A stretch of 51,929 nucleotides of DNA from Porphyromonadaceae bacterium UBA4262 (GCA_002396085.1 DGWI01000024.1:56844-108772); one strand, 5' to 3'. Positions 35,958 to 44,392 are shown, counted from the first letter of the stretch. Numbers and translations: made by a program. The notes: generated by a model from the letters alone, not told the origin.

Positions 35958-36350
35958 ATGCTTCAACTAGACAAAGTGCATCATATTGCCATCATCTGCT
36001 CGGACTACCGTCGTAGCCTGGACTTCTATACCCATGTGCTAGGACTCAAGGTATTGGCCGAGAACTACCGCGCCGACAGCCAGTCATACAAGACAGATCT
36101 AGCCCTGGGCGACGAGTACGTTATCGAATTATTCTCATTTCCCTCCCCGCCCCTGCGACCGAGCCATCCCGAGGCTGCCGGGCTGCGCCATCTGGCATTT
36201 GCGGTCGAGTCGATTGACGAAGCCGTGCACGAATTGGATGCACTGGGCGTGGCTCATGAGAACATCCGCATTGATGGCTACACGGGCAAGCGGTTTGTCT
36301 TCTTCTACGACCCTGACAATCAGCCGCTGGAACTATATGAGAAAAACTGA
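35958..36350 (+). CDS. VOC family protein (glyoxalase I-like, YaeR/GloA2-type)
   Basis: A 130-residue single-domain vicinal-oxygen-chelate protein. Metal-site positions are visible: His in VHHIAI (residues 8-9), Glu in YVIELFSF, His in GLRHLAFAV and Glu in PLELYEKN. The form resembles YaeR/GloA2 lyases or dioxygenases of unclear substrate. It is cytoplasmic. The GH3 gene starts 14 bp before its stop in another frame, so the two are translationally coupled, although no functional link between a VOC enzyme and a glycosidase is obvious. Confidence 0.88.
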   Translation: MLQLDKVHHIAIICSDYRRSLDFYTHVLGLKVLAENYRADSQSYKTDLALGDEYVIELFSFPSPPLRPSHPEAAGLRHLAFAVESIDEAVHELDALGVAHENIRIDGYTGKRFVFFYDPDNQPLELYEKN

Positions 36351-38649
36351 TGTTATAGCAAGCATTATCATGGCTAGCATCACAATGACAACAATGGGCG
36401 CTGCACAAGCGCAACCCCATCATGAAGTGGAGAAAGAGGGCTACCGCCTGGTCATGCAGAGCGACGGCCCCACACTGGGCTACAGCCCCAGCAGTGGTGT
36501 GAAAATACTCACAGTCGACGGCAAGGCCTTCAAGGACCTGAACGGCACAGGCCGACTCGTCCCCTATGAGGACTGGCGATTGACTGCCGAGCAACGCGCT
36601 CGTGACCTGGCCAGCCGCCTGACGGTCGAAGAGATTGCCGGGCTGATGCTCTACAGTCTGCACCAACCTGTGCCACAAGCCACTCGCCCCTTCTATGGCG
36701 GCCAGACACTGAGTGAGAGTGGTGCCCAAGCAAGTGACCTGACCGATGAGCAGAAAGCCTTTCTGCGCGACGACCATGTGCGCGCTGTGCTGGTGACCAA
36801 GGTCGAGAGCCCAGCCGTTGCTGCACGTTGGAGCAACAACGTCCAGGCATTCGTCGAGGGTCTGCCCCATGGCATCCCGGCTAACAACAGTAGCGATCCG
36901 CGCAACGAGACAGCCACAGCCGATGAGTTTCTGGCCGGTGCGGGGGGACAAATCTCGCTGTGGCCTCGCCCCATCGGCATGGCCGCCATCATGGATCCTG
37001 CATTGATCAAGCGATTTGGCCAGATTGCCTCACGCGAATACCGCGCACTGGGCATCACCACCGCCCTGTCGCCACAAGTCGACCTCGCCACCGAACCGCG
37101 GTGGCGCCGCGTGCTGGGTTGCTTCGGCGAAGACCCGCAACTGGTCACCGACTATGCCCGTGCCTACTGCGATGGGTTCCAGACCAGCGAGGGCGACGCC
37201 CACATTGCCGGCGGTTGGGGCTATCACAGCATCAACGCCATGGTCAAGCATTGGCCCGGTGGCGGCTCGGAGGAGGGTGGCCGCGACTCGCACTACTCAT
37301 TCGGCAAATTTGCCGTCTATCCAGACGGTCAGTTTGCAACGCGATTGAAACCATTTGTCGACGGGGCGTTCCACTTGGATGGTCCCACGCACTCGGCCAG
37401 TGCCACAATGCCATTCTATACAGTGCCCTGGGGCATAGCACCCAATGGCGAGAATGTGGCCATGAACTATAGCCACTACATCATCACCGAACTGCTGCGT
37501 GAGCAATATGGCTTTGATGGCGTGGTGTGTACCGACTGGGTGGTAACTGGCGACTATCAAGCTGTTGACCGCCACTGGGGCAAGCCTTGGGGTGTGGAGC
37601 ACCTGAGTGTGGCCGAACGCCACTATCGTGCCTTACTGGCTGGTGTTGACCAGTTTGGAGGCAATCAAGACACAAAGCCCCTGCTCGAAGCCTATCAGAT
37701 GTGGGTGCGCGACTATGGTGAGCAGAGTGCCCGTGAGCGATTTGAGGCCAGTGCGAGACGACTGTTGCTCAACAGCTTCAGGCTAGGCTTGTTTGAGAAC
37801 CCATACGTTGACCCTGACGAAGCCCAGCGCATCGTTGGCAACGCCGAATATATGCAAGCGGGCTATGAAGCCCAGTTGCGCTCGGTCGTCATGGCCAAGA
37901 ACCACGACCAATGTTTGCCATTGCCGCCCAGGGCTTGTGTCTATCTGCCCCGCCGTCACTATCCCGCCATGACCGGATTCTGGGGTGAGAAATATGACGA
38001 ACACACCGACTACCCCATACGTCGTGCGCTGGTCGAGCAATATTTCACCGTCGTTGACACCCCCGATGAGGCCGACTTTGCCCTGGTCGACATTGACGAG
38101 CCAGCAGGCGGATGGGGCTACAGCCGCGCCGACCTGGAGGCTGGCGGCAACGGCTATGTGCCCATCAGCCTACAATATCGACCTTACACCGCCACGACAG
38201 CCCGACAGCCCAGCCTGGCCGGCGGCGACCCGATGGAGCCAAGCGATGACCGTAGTTACCGTGGCAAGACCGTGACAACGGCCAACGAGTGTGACCTGGA
38301 TCTCGTGATTGAGACCCGCCGACTCATGGGCAACAAGCCCGTGATCGTGACACTGAACATTACTCGTCCTGCCGTGGTGGCCGAGTTTGAGCCACTGGCC
38401 GATGCCATCTTGCTGTGCTTCGGTGTGCAGAACAAGGCTAAACTCGACATCATTGCCGGCAAGTTTGAGCCACAGGGATTGCTCCCCTTTCAAATGCCAG
38501 CCAACATGGAAACCGTCGAGTCGCAGTGCGAGGATGCGCCGCGCGACATGTGCCCCCACACCGACTGCGACGGCAATGCATATGACTTTGCTCATGGATT
38601 GAACTGGAACGGGGTCATTGACGATGCCCGTACCCGTCGTTATAAGTGA
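36337..38649 (+). CDS. Glycoside hydrolase family 3 protein, secreted
   Basis: A 770-residue secreted glycosidase. The ATG at 36337 begins MRKTDVIAS and a signal peptide ending AAQAQ (about residue 26); it overlaps the VOC gene by 14 bp. GH3 features: the RDLASRLTVEEIAGLM helix, the REYRALGITTALSPQVDL and EPRWRRVLGCFGEDP blocks, KHWPGGGSEEGGRD, and the nucleophile Asp400 in GVVCTDW. A C-terminal alpha/beta sandwich domain follows and ends in FAHGLNW. GH3 enzymes release glucose, xylose or related sugars from the non-reducing end; specificity is not deducible. No SusC/SusD genes accompany it. Confidence 0.92.
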   Translation: MRKTDVIASIIMASITMTTMGAAQAQPHHEVEKEGYRLVMQSDGPTLGYSPSSGVKILTVDGKAFKDLNGTGRLVPYEDWRLTAEQRARDLASRLTVEEIAGLMLYSLHQPVPQATRPFYGGQTLSESGAQASDLTDEQKAFLRDDHVRAVLVTKVESPAVAARWSNNVQAFVEGLPHGIPANNSSDPRNETATADEFLAGAGGQISLWPRPIGMAAIMDPALIKRFGQIASREYRALGITTALSPQVDLATEPRWRRVLGCFGEDPQLVTDYARAYCDGFQTSEGDAHIAGGWGYHSINAMVKHWPGGGSEEGGRDSHYSFGKFAVYPDGQFATRLKPFVDGAFHLDGPTHSASATMPFYTVPWGIAPNGENVAMNYSHYIITELLREQYGFDGVVCTDWVVTGDYQAVDRHWGKPWGVEHLSVAERHYRALLAGVDQFGGNQDTKPLLEAYQMWVRDYGEQSARERFEASARRLLLNSFRLGLFENPYVDPDEAQRIVGNAEYMQAGYEAQLRSVVMAKNHDQCLPLPPRACVYLPRRHYPAMTGFWGEKYDEHTDYPIRRALVEQYFTVVDTPDEADFALVDIDEPAGGWGYSRADLEAGGNGYVPISLQYRPYTATTARQPSLAGGDPMEPSDDRSYRGKTVTTANECDLDLVIETRRLMGNKPVIVTLNITRPAVVAEFEPLADAILLCFGVQNKAKLDIIAGKFEPQGLLPFQMPANMETVESQCEDAPRDMCPHTDCDGNAYDFAHGLNWNGVIDDARTRRYK

Positions 38650-38652
38650 TAA

Positions 38653-38685
38653 TTTGGAGCAATGACAAAAATTTGCTTATCTTTG
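38653..38685 (+). promoter_or_regulatory. Promoter for the dicarboxylate symporter gene
   Basis: TTTG (38653-38656), 21 nt, TATCTTTG (38678-38685). The start at 38709 is 23 bp past the -7 box, which also rules out the earlier ATG at 38646. Confidence 0.75.
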
Positions 38686-38708
38686 TGGGTCAAATTGAAA
38701 AAACGATT

Positions 38709-39872
38709 ATGAAAATCTTGAAAAGGATTCCGCTGCTTGTGCGGGTGATTATCGCCATCATCCTGGGTGTATTGCTGGGCAATGTCTTGCCCCAGTGGTC
38801 TGTACGCTTGTTTGTGACATTCAACAGTGTGTTCAGCAACTTCTTGTCATTTCTCATCCCACTCATCATTGTGGGCTTGGTGACACCAGCCATTGCCGAC
38901 ATTGGCAAGGGTGCGGGCAAGTTGCTGCTCATCACGGCACTGATTGCCTACGGCGACACTGTATTCTCGGGCTTATTCTCCTATGCTACCAGTATCAGTG
39001 TGTTCCCTCACCTGATTGATCCTGCCGCTGCAGCACAGATAGCCGCCGACGAGGCTAAGATTGAACCATTTTTCACCATCAACATACCGCCACTGATGGA
39101 TGTGATGAGTGCACTGGTGCTCTCGTTTGCGATGGGACTGGGTATCGCCCACTTCGGGTCTGAGTCACTCAAGCGCGGCTTCGGTGAGTTTCGCGACATT
39201 GTGGCCAAGACCATTGAGGTGGCACTGATTCCGCTGCTGCCACTCTACATCATGGGTATCTTCATGAGCATGGCGCACACTGGCCAGGCATGGCACATCG
39301 TTAAGGTGTTCATTTCAATTATCGGCATCATCTTTGCCATGCACATCATCCTGTTGGTGGTTCAATACTGCATCGCCGGTGCCATTGCAAGGCGCAATCC
39401 ATTCAAGGCCCTGATGACGATGCTGCCAGCCTACTTCACTGCATTGGGAACCTCGAGTAGCGCAGCCACCATCCCCGTAACGCTCAAGCAGACCCAACTC
39501 AATGGTGTGCGTGAGGGCATCGCAGGATTTGTGGTGCCGCTGTGTGCCACCATCCACTTGTCGGGCAGTGCGATGAAGATTACAGCCTGTGCCGTAGCGT
39601 TGCTGCTCATGCAGGGCGCTCCCATCGAGTTCGGTACCTTTGTGGGATTTATCATGATGCTGGGTGTGATGATGGTTGCCGCTCCAGGTGTACCTGGCGG
39701 TGCTATCATGGCCGCCCTGGGTGTGTTGCAGAGCATCTTGGGCTTCAATGCCGAGCAGCAAGCCATGATGATTGCACTCTACATCACGATGGACAGTTTC
39801 GGCACGGCGTGCAACGTCACGGGCGATGGTGCCATAGCCCTCATCGTCAACAGCATCCAAGAGAAGGAATAA
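38709..39872 (+). CDS. Dicarboxylate/amino acid:cation symporter (DAACS family)
   Basis: A 387-residue inner-membrane transporter with 8 helices plus re-entrant loops. Family hallmarks: the serine-rich loop ALGTSSSAATIPVTLKQ, GVPGGAIMAALGV and DSFGTACNVTGDGA with the sodium/substrate-binding Asp and Asn. It would import glutamate, aspartate, serine/threonine or C4-dicarboxylates with sodium or protons. The start is ATG 38709, because a promoter lies between the earlier in-frame ATG and this one. A single-gene transcript is likely. Confidence 0.93.
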   Translation: MKILKRIPLLVRVIIAIILGVLLGNVLPQWSVRLFVTFNSVFSNFLSFLIPLIIVGLVTPAIADIGKGAGKLLLITALIAYGDTVFSGLFSYATSISVFPHLIDPAAAAQIAADEAKIEPFFTINIPPLMDVMSALVLSFAMGLGIAHFGSESLKRGFGEFRDIVAKTIEVALIPLLPLYIMGIFMSMAHTGQAWHIVKVFISIIGIIFAMHIILLVVQYCIAGAIARRNPFKALMTMLPAYFTALGTSSSAATIPVTLKQTQLNGVREGIAGFVVPLCATIHLSGSAMKITACAVALLLMQGAPIEFGTFVGFIMMLGVMMVAAPGVPGGAIMAALGVLQSILGFNAEQQAMMIALYITMDSFGTACNVTGDGAIALIVNSIQEKE

Positions 39873-39935
39873 TTAATAATTAAGAATTAACAAAAACAAT
39901 AAAAAAATGCGGAACTGATAAGTTCTGGTACGATT

Positions 39936-39968
39936 TTTGCTAATTTTTAAAATAAATTACTACCTTTG
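39936..39968 (+). promoter_or_regulatory. Promoter for the NADase-type glycan-binding protein gene
   Basis: TTTG (39936-39939), 21 nt, TACCTTTG (39961-39968); ATG at 39999. Confidence 0.75.
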
Positions 39969-39998
39969 CATTCTAAATTCTAAATTATTAATTGCTTC

Positions 39999-40706
39999 AT
40001 GAGAACTATATCCCTTTTTGTGTTGTCATTGCTGGCACTGACCACTGTGGCTCAGGTGCGTCACATCGCACCAAGTGAGAAGTATGCCTTGCCAAGCGAT
40101 GCGGTTATGACCGAATATATCCGCTTGGTTGAAACCTCGAACAACCGCGACCTCACCCCTGCCGAAGTTCGACGCTCGGAACAGATTGTCGAGGACAATG
40201 CGGTCTTTGACGATCTGTATAGTGGCAAGTGCAGTTGGTATTGTGGTGGCGTTATCGACACGATTACCGCCAGCAGTAGCCTGCCCGCCAGTCGCACGAT
40301 CAACTATGGTCCCAACAATGCCCACGACTTTGACCACACCACAGCATGGGTCGAGGGTGCCGACGGTCCGGGGATCGGCGAGTCGCTGACCTATGAGTTT
40401 CCGGGCGGATGTCCACGCATCACCACGGTCAAAATCCTTAATGGCTATGTCAAGAGCGAGAAAGCATGGCGCGAGAACAACCGTGTCAAGCAGTTGCGCA
40501 TCTGGTATGAGGGCAAACCGCTGGCCATCCTAGACCTTGAAGACACACGCGATATGCAATGCTTCGAGGTGGGCACATTGGGCTACAATAACTCTGATGC
40601 CGCCAAGTGGCAACTGCGCTTTGAGATTGTTGCTGTCTACCCTGGTACAAAATATCACGACACCGCCATCACCGAACTCATCTTTGATGGCATTGATGTA
40701 CATTGA
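39999..40706 (+). CDS. Secreted NADase-type glycan-binding domain protein
   Basis: A 235-residue secreted protein with signal peptide (MRTISLFVLSLLALTTVAQ). The body from about residue 75 has a discoidin/jelly-roll-like domain: ASSSLPASRTINYGPNNAHDFDHTTAWVEG, then GESLTYEFP, VKILNGYVKS and NNRVKQLRIWYEG. This matches the NADase-type glycan-binding (translocation) domain named after streptococcal NAD-glycohydrolase, but there is no NADase catalytic domain. The N-terminal 70 residues are unassigned. A YARHG-domain gene follows 51 bp later. A binding role at the surface or in the periplasm is inferred. Confidence 0.75.
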   Translation: MRTISLFVLSLLALTTVAQVRHIAPSEKYALPSDAVMTEYIRLVETSNNRDLTPAEVRRSEQIVEDNAVFDDLYSGKCSWYCGGVIDTITASSSLPASRTINYGPNNAHDFDHTTAWVEGADGPGIGESLTYEFPGGCPRITTVKILNGYVKSEKAWRENNRVKQLRIWYEGKPLAILDLEDTRDMQCFEVGTLGYNNSDAAKWQLRFEIVAVYPGTKYHDTAITELIFDGIDVH

Positions 40707-40757
40707 GAATTATTCATTGTGCATTGAGTGAACGATTTTATTAATGAAAACACTGAT

Positions 40758-41882
40758 ATGAAGAAACTATTGATGATTATGGGCCTAATGGCAATGTGCC
40801 TGCAAGGACAAGCACAGATTGACCGCGGCTTTGTGCGCGGAATGTGGGACACCCGCGATGGTGCTCAAGCCATGCGCGACAACATCGCAAACGACTTGAA
40901 AAGCCGCAACGACAAGCGGCAAGTGTTGTCCAACAAGAAGTGGTTGCTGGATGAAGACCACTTCTGGACCAACGGATTCGTTGTGTTTGAGGCGGACTAT
41001 GATGACGAGTCGCACGAGATTGGCTTCAGTCCCCAGTGCGACAATCCGCAAGAGATTGACGACCCCATCACAGTGCTCAACGTCAAGGGCTCAAAAGTGA
41101 GCAAGGTGCGCAACAAAAGCGCAATCACCGTCGAGCGACTGGGTGGTCACGTGATGATGGTGGAGCGCAATGGTCAGGGACAGCCCATCAGTGCCTATTA
41201 CATGGTCACTGCCGATGAGTATAATCGTGGCACATGGGTGTTGCTGTTGCAGCAAGTGCTGGCTGGTAACTACACAACGCCCAACGGCAACAATGTGGTG
41301 TTTGGCCCTAAGATGCCATTCTATAGCGGCGAAGCTTGGCACACCGACCCAGGCGTATACGTCAGTTTCCGCCCCGAGAATGACTTCACGGCCCTGAGCA
41401 TCCTCTACGGTGACGGGCGTGTGAGCCATGGCAACCCTAGCAGCCCTAAGTATGACAAAGTGCCTGGCGGCGGCGGTGCCGGTGCCCTAATGGGTCCGAT
41501 GATGTGGCGCGTGACCCCCACTATCGACGGGCTACTCATTAACGTGCTGCATGACGAGAAGTTTGTCGACCACAACCCACGTGTCGAAGACAACACCCCG
41601 GTCACCCATGTCCAGAACCCTTACGAGGGACTTGAAGGCAAGTGGGCATTTGCCTCGGTGATTCCGCTGACACACCAGATGCTGCGATTGTTCCCCAAAG
41701 AGGTGCTCACGCTGATGCGCGGCGAGATCTATGCCCGTCATGGCGACACCTTCAGCGATCCCAAGACGCAAGCCTACTTTGATGCGCAGCCGTGGTACAA
41801 AAAGAGTAGTCGCCCTGTGGTGCTGACCGACCTCGAACGGTTCAACTACGCGCTCATCAAGCAAGTTGAGCAGAATCGGTAG
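40758..41882 (+). CDS. Secreted YARHG domain protein
   Basis: A 374-residue secreted protein. ATG 40758 begins MKKLLMIMGLMAMCLQGQAQ, a signal peptide; the upstream in-frame ATG at 40728 would bury it. The N-terminal 290 residues are unassigned (NGFVVFEADYDDESHEIGF, WRVTPTIDGLLINV). The C-terminal 75 residues form a YARHG domain: LRLFPKEVLTLMRGEIYARHGDTF, then the YFDAQPWY and LTDLERFNYALIK blocks. YARHG domains are extracellular, of unknown function, probably peptidoglycan- or glycan-associated. It follows the glycan-binding protein gene and is probably cotranscribed. Confidence 0.82.
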   Translation: MKKLLMIMGLMAMCLQGQAQIDRGFVRGMWDTRDGAQAMRDNIANDLKSRNDKRQVLSNKKWLLDEDHFWTNGFVVFEADYDDESHEIGFSPQCDNPQEIDDPITVLNVKGSKVSKVRNKSAITVERLGGHVMMVERNGQGQPISAYYMVTADEYNRGTWVLLLQQVLAGNYTTPNGNNVVFGPKMPFYSGEAWHTDPGVYVSFRPENDFTALSILYGDGRVSHGNPSSPKYDKVPGGGGAGALMGPMMWRVTPTIDGLLINVLHDEKFVDHNPRVEDNTPVTHVQNPYEGLEGKWAFASVIPLTHQMLRLFPKEVLTLMRGEIYARHGDTFSDPKTQAYFDAQPWYKKSSRPVVLTDLERFNYALIKQVEQNR

Positions 41883-41972
41883 GGTTTTCGGTTCTCGGTT
41901 TTCGGCTTTCAGCGACGACCAACAACTAATTACTGATAACTGATAACTGATAGCTAAAAACCGACAACCATA
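41882..41972. repeat. Word repeat 'cggttttcgg ... actgataactgata'
   Basis: CGGTTTTCGG-type words, CGGCTTTCAGCGACGACCAACA (41903-41924, shown by position) and then TACTGATAACTGATAACTG. The two halves are partly complementary. Same family as 20831-20916 and 35716-35790. Confidence 0.75.
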
Positions 41973-41987
41973 GGTTTCAGCTGAATA

Positions 41988-42019
41988 TTTGTTGATGTGT
42001 GAAAGTTTTACTATCTTTG
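41988..42019 (+). promoter_or_regulatory. Promoter for the beta-helix protein gene
   Basis: TTTG (41988-41991), 20 nt, TATCTTTG (42012-42019). The last bases of the -7 box are part of the inverted repeat at 42016-42059. Confidence 0.8.
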
Positions 42020-42059
42020 CGCTGTGATTTTGAGTAATTGCCCAAAATCACAGCGCAAA
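42016..42059. promoter_or_regulatory. 17-bp perfect inverted repeat over the promoter and transcript start
   Basis: Arms 42016-42032 and 42043-42059 are perfect inverted copies (TTTGCGCTGTGATTTTG) with a 10-nt spacer. The left arm includes four bases of the -7 box, so it could be an operator or a hairpin at the extreme 5' end of the mRNA. Confidence 0.8.
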
Positions 42060-42089
42060 ATCTTTATTAACAACCAAACCCAACAACAC

Positions 42090-43517
42090 ATGAAGAAAAT
42101 CTTTACACTCGGTCTGATGGCATGTGCCCTGCTTGCACAAGCCAAGACTTACACGCTGGCCGACTTGGCCACGCTAGTACCCGTAATGGAAGATGGCAGT
42201 GGTGTTGCCGTAGTCGATGGCGCATACGTCATCACGCTTCCCGCTTCGTTGCCCGAGGGCGTTGATGGCATCGGCTTTGATGGCAACAACATCGTGCTCA
42301 GCAAGAACTATCTCACCGTCAATGGCGACATCGTGGTCAACGATGGCGAGACATTGCTCTTTGCAGGAGGCGCACAGATTGAGATCAACGGCAACCTGAC
42401 CGCCACAAATGCGACCTTCGGTGCAGCCGAGGGCTCGGAGGAAACGGCTAAAGGCATCCGCATGTATCAAGAAGGTGCGTCGGCTACACTGACAGGCTGC
42501 ACTTTCAACTATGTGAACATTAACTATGGCAACGGCACCGAGAATGGCTGTCTGACCGCCACTGGCTGCACCTTCAACGACCACAACGCCAAGGGCGGCA
42601 ATGCTGTGATTAACTTCACCAGCCTGAGCAAGGGCAACTTGATTCAGGACTGCGTGTTCAACAATCCTTCGCTGTCGGCTGCGGCAAGTGGTGCCAATGT
42701 GGCTTGCGGCATCACCATCAAGGGCAACACCATCAACAAGCCCAACACCAGTACTCGTCTGTATCCGGGCATCAACATGAGTGCAACAGGTCCCTATGAC
42801 ATTTGCATTGAGGATAACGAGATCCATGGCCCCGCCGAGAACACTCGCTCTGGTGGCATCGCCCTGGCATGTCTGCTGGGCAACCCGCCCACAGGTACCC
42901 TGTATGTCCGCAACAACTTTGTCGAGGACTGCTCGTATGGCATCACGCTGACCGGTCCCGGCTATGTGGTGATTGAGGGCAACACCGTGCTCAACAACAA
43001 GTACATCGCCAACCCCAACCAGGGCGGTAGTGGCTTGAACATCACTTGCAACTCGGCCACCTTGATTGCCAAGGCCTACATGAAGGACAACCACATCGAG
43101 GGCAACGTGTGGGGCGTGACCGTCATCGGCAATGTTGACATCAACGCCGGTAAGGTCGAGGATCCCACTGCCGAGGACTACAATCCTGGCGGGAACGTGT
43201 TTATCAACAATGGCAACGGCGACCCGTTTGTGCAGTATGACTGGTACAACAACACCGCCAACGACAGCTGGGCTCAGGGCAACACCTGGAGCGTAGAGGT
43301 TCAGGACGAGGAGCACATTGCCGAGGTGATTGTCGACAAGGCCGATGACGCTTCGCTGGGCGAGGTTCACTACATGCCTGCCGGAGTCAATGTTGCCATC
43401 GATGAGGTCAAGAGCGACGCCGTCAAGAGCACTGGCCGCTACAATCTGCTGGGCCAGCCCGTGGGCGAGAATTATCGCGGCATCGTCATTGAGAATGGCA
43501 AGAAGGTGATTAAGTAA
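42090..43517 (+). CDS. Secreted parallel beta-helix protein with C-terminal sorting-like module
   Basis: A 475-residue secreted protein. ATG 42090 begins MKKIFTLGLMACALLAQAKT, a signal peptide; the earlier in-frame ATG at 42024 falls in the inverted repeat. The body (about 90-370) is a right-handed beta-helix of pectin-lyase type, with short strands and Asn/Gly turns (LTVNGDIVVND, IEGNTVLNNK, MKDNHIEGNVWGV). No catalytic residues of a polysaccharide lyase could be identified, so it may be a binder. The C-terminus RYNLLGQPVG...GIVIENGKKVIK is the same type of sorting-like module as in the LRR protein at 29148-30326. Confidence 0.8.
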   Translation: MKKIFTLGLMACALLAQAKTYTLADLATLVPVMEDGSGVAVVDGAYVITLPASLPEGVDGIGFDGNNIVLSKNYLTVNGDIVVNDGETLLFAGGAQIEINGNLTATNATFGAAEGSEETAKGIRMYQEGASATLTGCTFNYVNINYGNGTENGCLTATGCTFNDHNAKGGNAVINFTSLSKGNLIQDCVFNNPSLSAAASGANVACGITIKGNTINKPNTSTRLYPGINMSATGPYDICIEDNEIHGPAENTRSGGIALACLLGNPPTGTLYVRNNFVEDCSYGITLTGPGYVVIEGNTVLNNKYIANPNQGGSGLNITCNSATLIAKAYMKDNHIEGNVWGVTVIGNVDINAGKVEDPTAEDYNPGGNVFINNGNGDPFVQYDWYNNTANDSWAQGNTWSVEVQDEEHIAEVIVDKADDASLGEVHYMPAGVNVAIDEVKSDAVKSTGRYNLLGQPVGENYRGIVIENGKKVIK

Positions 43518-43675
43518 AGTTACGAGCTACGAGTTACGAGTTGCTAGTTGCTAGTTACGAGTTGCTAGTTACGAGTTACGAGTGACGAGTGACGAGTTTC
43601 GAGCGACGAGCGACGAACAACGAGTTTCGAGCGACGAGTTTCGAGCGACGAACAACGAGCGGCGAGTTAGCTCTT
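43518..43675. repeat. Dense 'cgagttacgag/cgagcgacgag' word repeat
   Basis: About 155 bp is made almost wholly of variants of the 7-mer ACGAGTT (also GTTGCTA, GCGACGA and AACAACG). The unit is too short and irregular for CRISPR. It lies between the beta-helix gene and the terminator. Confidence 0.85.
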
Positions 43676-43681
43676 ATTAAT

Positions 43682-43708
43682 AAAGGCTCCTCATGGTGGG
43701 GAGCCTTT
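43682..43708. terminator. Terminator between the beta-helix and AlkZ-related genes
   Basis: AAAGGCTCC (43682-43690) pairs with GGAGCCTTT (43700-43708) around a 9-nt loop. It serves convergent genes. Confidence 0.85.
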
Positions 43709-43715
43709 GTTGTGT

Positions 43716-44378
43716 TTAGATGAGTTTGAGCAGTTGCTGAGGGGTGGCGTTGGGGAGGATGCCGTGCAGGTGCTGCAAGATGCGGTCGCGGGAGTCTTGT
43801 GGCGAACGGTCGCAATGACAGGAATCGCGCCCATAGAGCCGCTCGGGTGTGGTGAGCAGCGACCATCCCCAGCCGTATTCGCGTCCATGGCGGTCACGAG
43901 GATAGACGAAGTCCTCGGTGACAATGCGGCACGCCATCTGCAGGCGGGTGACGTAGGCATCAAAGCGGCTGCGCATCTTGGGTCCGGTGAAGCCGCAAGC
44001 ACTGCGCAACTCGCGGGTGATGAGGCTGCCATGTTCCTGCAGAGTGAGCAAGATGGCCTCCTCGATGCTGCCCTCCTCGGGCATGGGGTTGACGCTTCGC
44101 CGCCAGTTGCTGAAGTCGGGCCACCAGTCCAGGCTGATGTACCCCGCCTTCTTGTCAAAAAACTTGCCATAGACACAGCCGCCCTCGTTGATGATGGGGC
44201 CTTTCCACTTCCACATGGGCCAGTCCCAACCATCGTCGTAGACCACATAGCGGCAATCCTCGTCGACCATTTCCTCGGCCGAGAATCCCGGTATGCCGCT
44301 ATAGAGCAGAGGCACAAACCCCAACTCCTGAATCGCCTCCATCATCTGGGGCGCACTGGATATCTGACTGTGATACAT
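43716..44378 (-). CDS. AlkZ-related winged-helix protein
   Basis: A 220-residue cytoplasmic protein. The N-terminal part (LGFVPLLYSGIPGFSAEE, WKWKGPIINEGGCVYGKFF, AGYISLDWWPDFSNWRR) and the following winged-helix-like stretch (ILLTLQEHGSLITRELRSACG, VTRLQMACRIVTEDF) match the short AlkZ-related proteins of Bacteroidota that resemble part of the AlkZ/YcaQ crosslink glycosylase. At 220 residues it is much shorter than YcaQ (about 400), so glycosylase activity is doubtful. It follows the glycosyltransferase gene at 44393 by 14 bp and is probably cotranscribed. Confidence 0.72.
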   Translation of the reverse strand: MYHSQISSAPQMMEAIQELGFVPLLYSGIPGFSAEEMVDEDCRYVVYDDGWDWPMWKWKGPIINEGGCVYGKFFDKKAGYISLDWWPDFSNWRRSVNPMPEEGSIEEAILLTLQEHGSLITRELRSACGFTGPKMRSRFDAYVTRLQMACRIVTEDFVYPRDRHGREYGWGWSLLTTPERLYGRDSCHCDRSPQDSRDRILQHLHGILPNATPQQLLKLI

Positions 44379-44392
44379 AGCGGTGCAAGTGA

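Noticed and set aside
36337..38649. A polysaccharide utilisation locus around GH3 and GH92
   Set aside because: No SusC/SusD pair, no hybrid two-component or sigma/anti-sigma genes lie near either glycosidase.
42016..42059. Invertible promoter
   Set aside because: The spacer between the arms is only 10 nt, too short for a site-specific recombinase switch, and no recombinase gene is nearby.
42174..43370. A 398-codon open frame on the minus strand opposite the beta-helix gene
   Set aside because: No signal peptide or family motif; the plus-strand gene has a promoter, signal peptide and C-terminal module. It is a shadow of high-GC codon use.
43518..43675. Possible CRISPR array
   Set aside because: The repeat unit is about 7 bp, irregular, and there are no spacers or cas genes.
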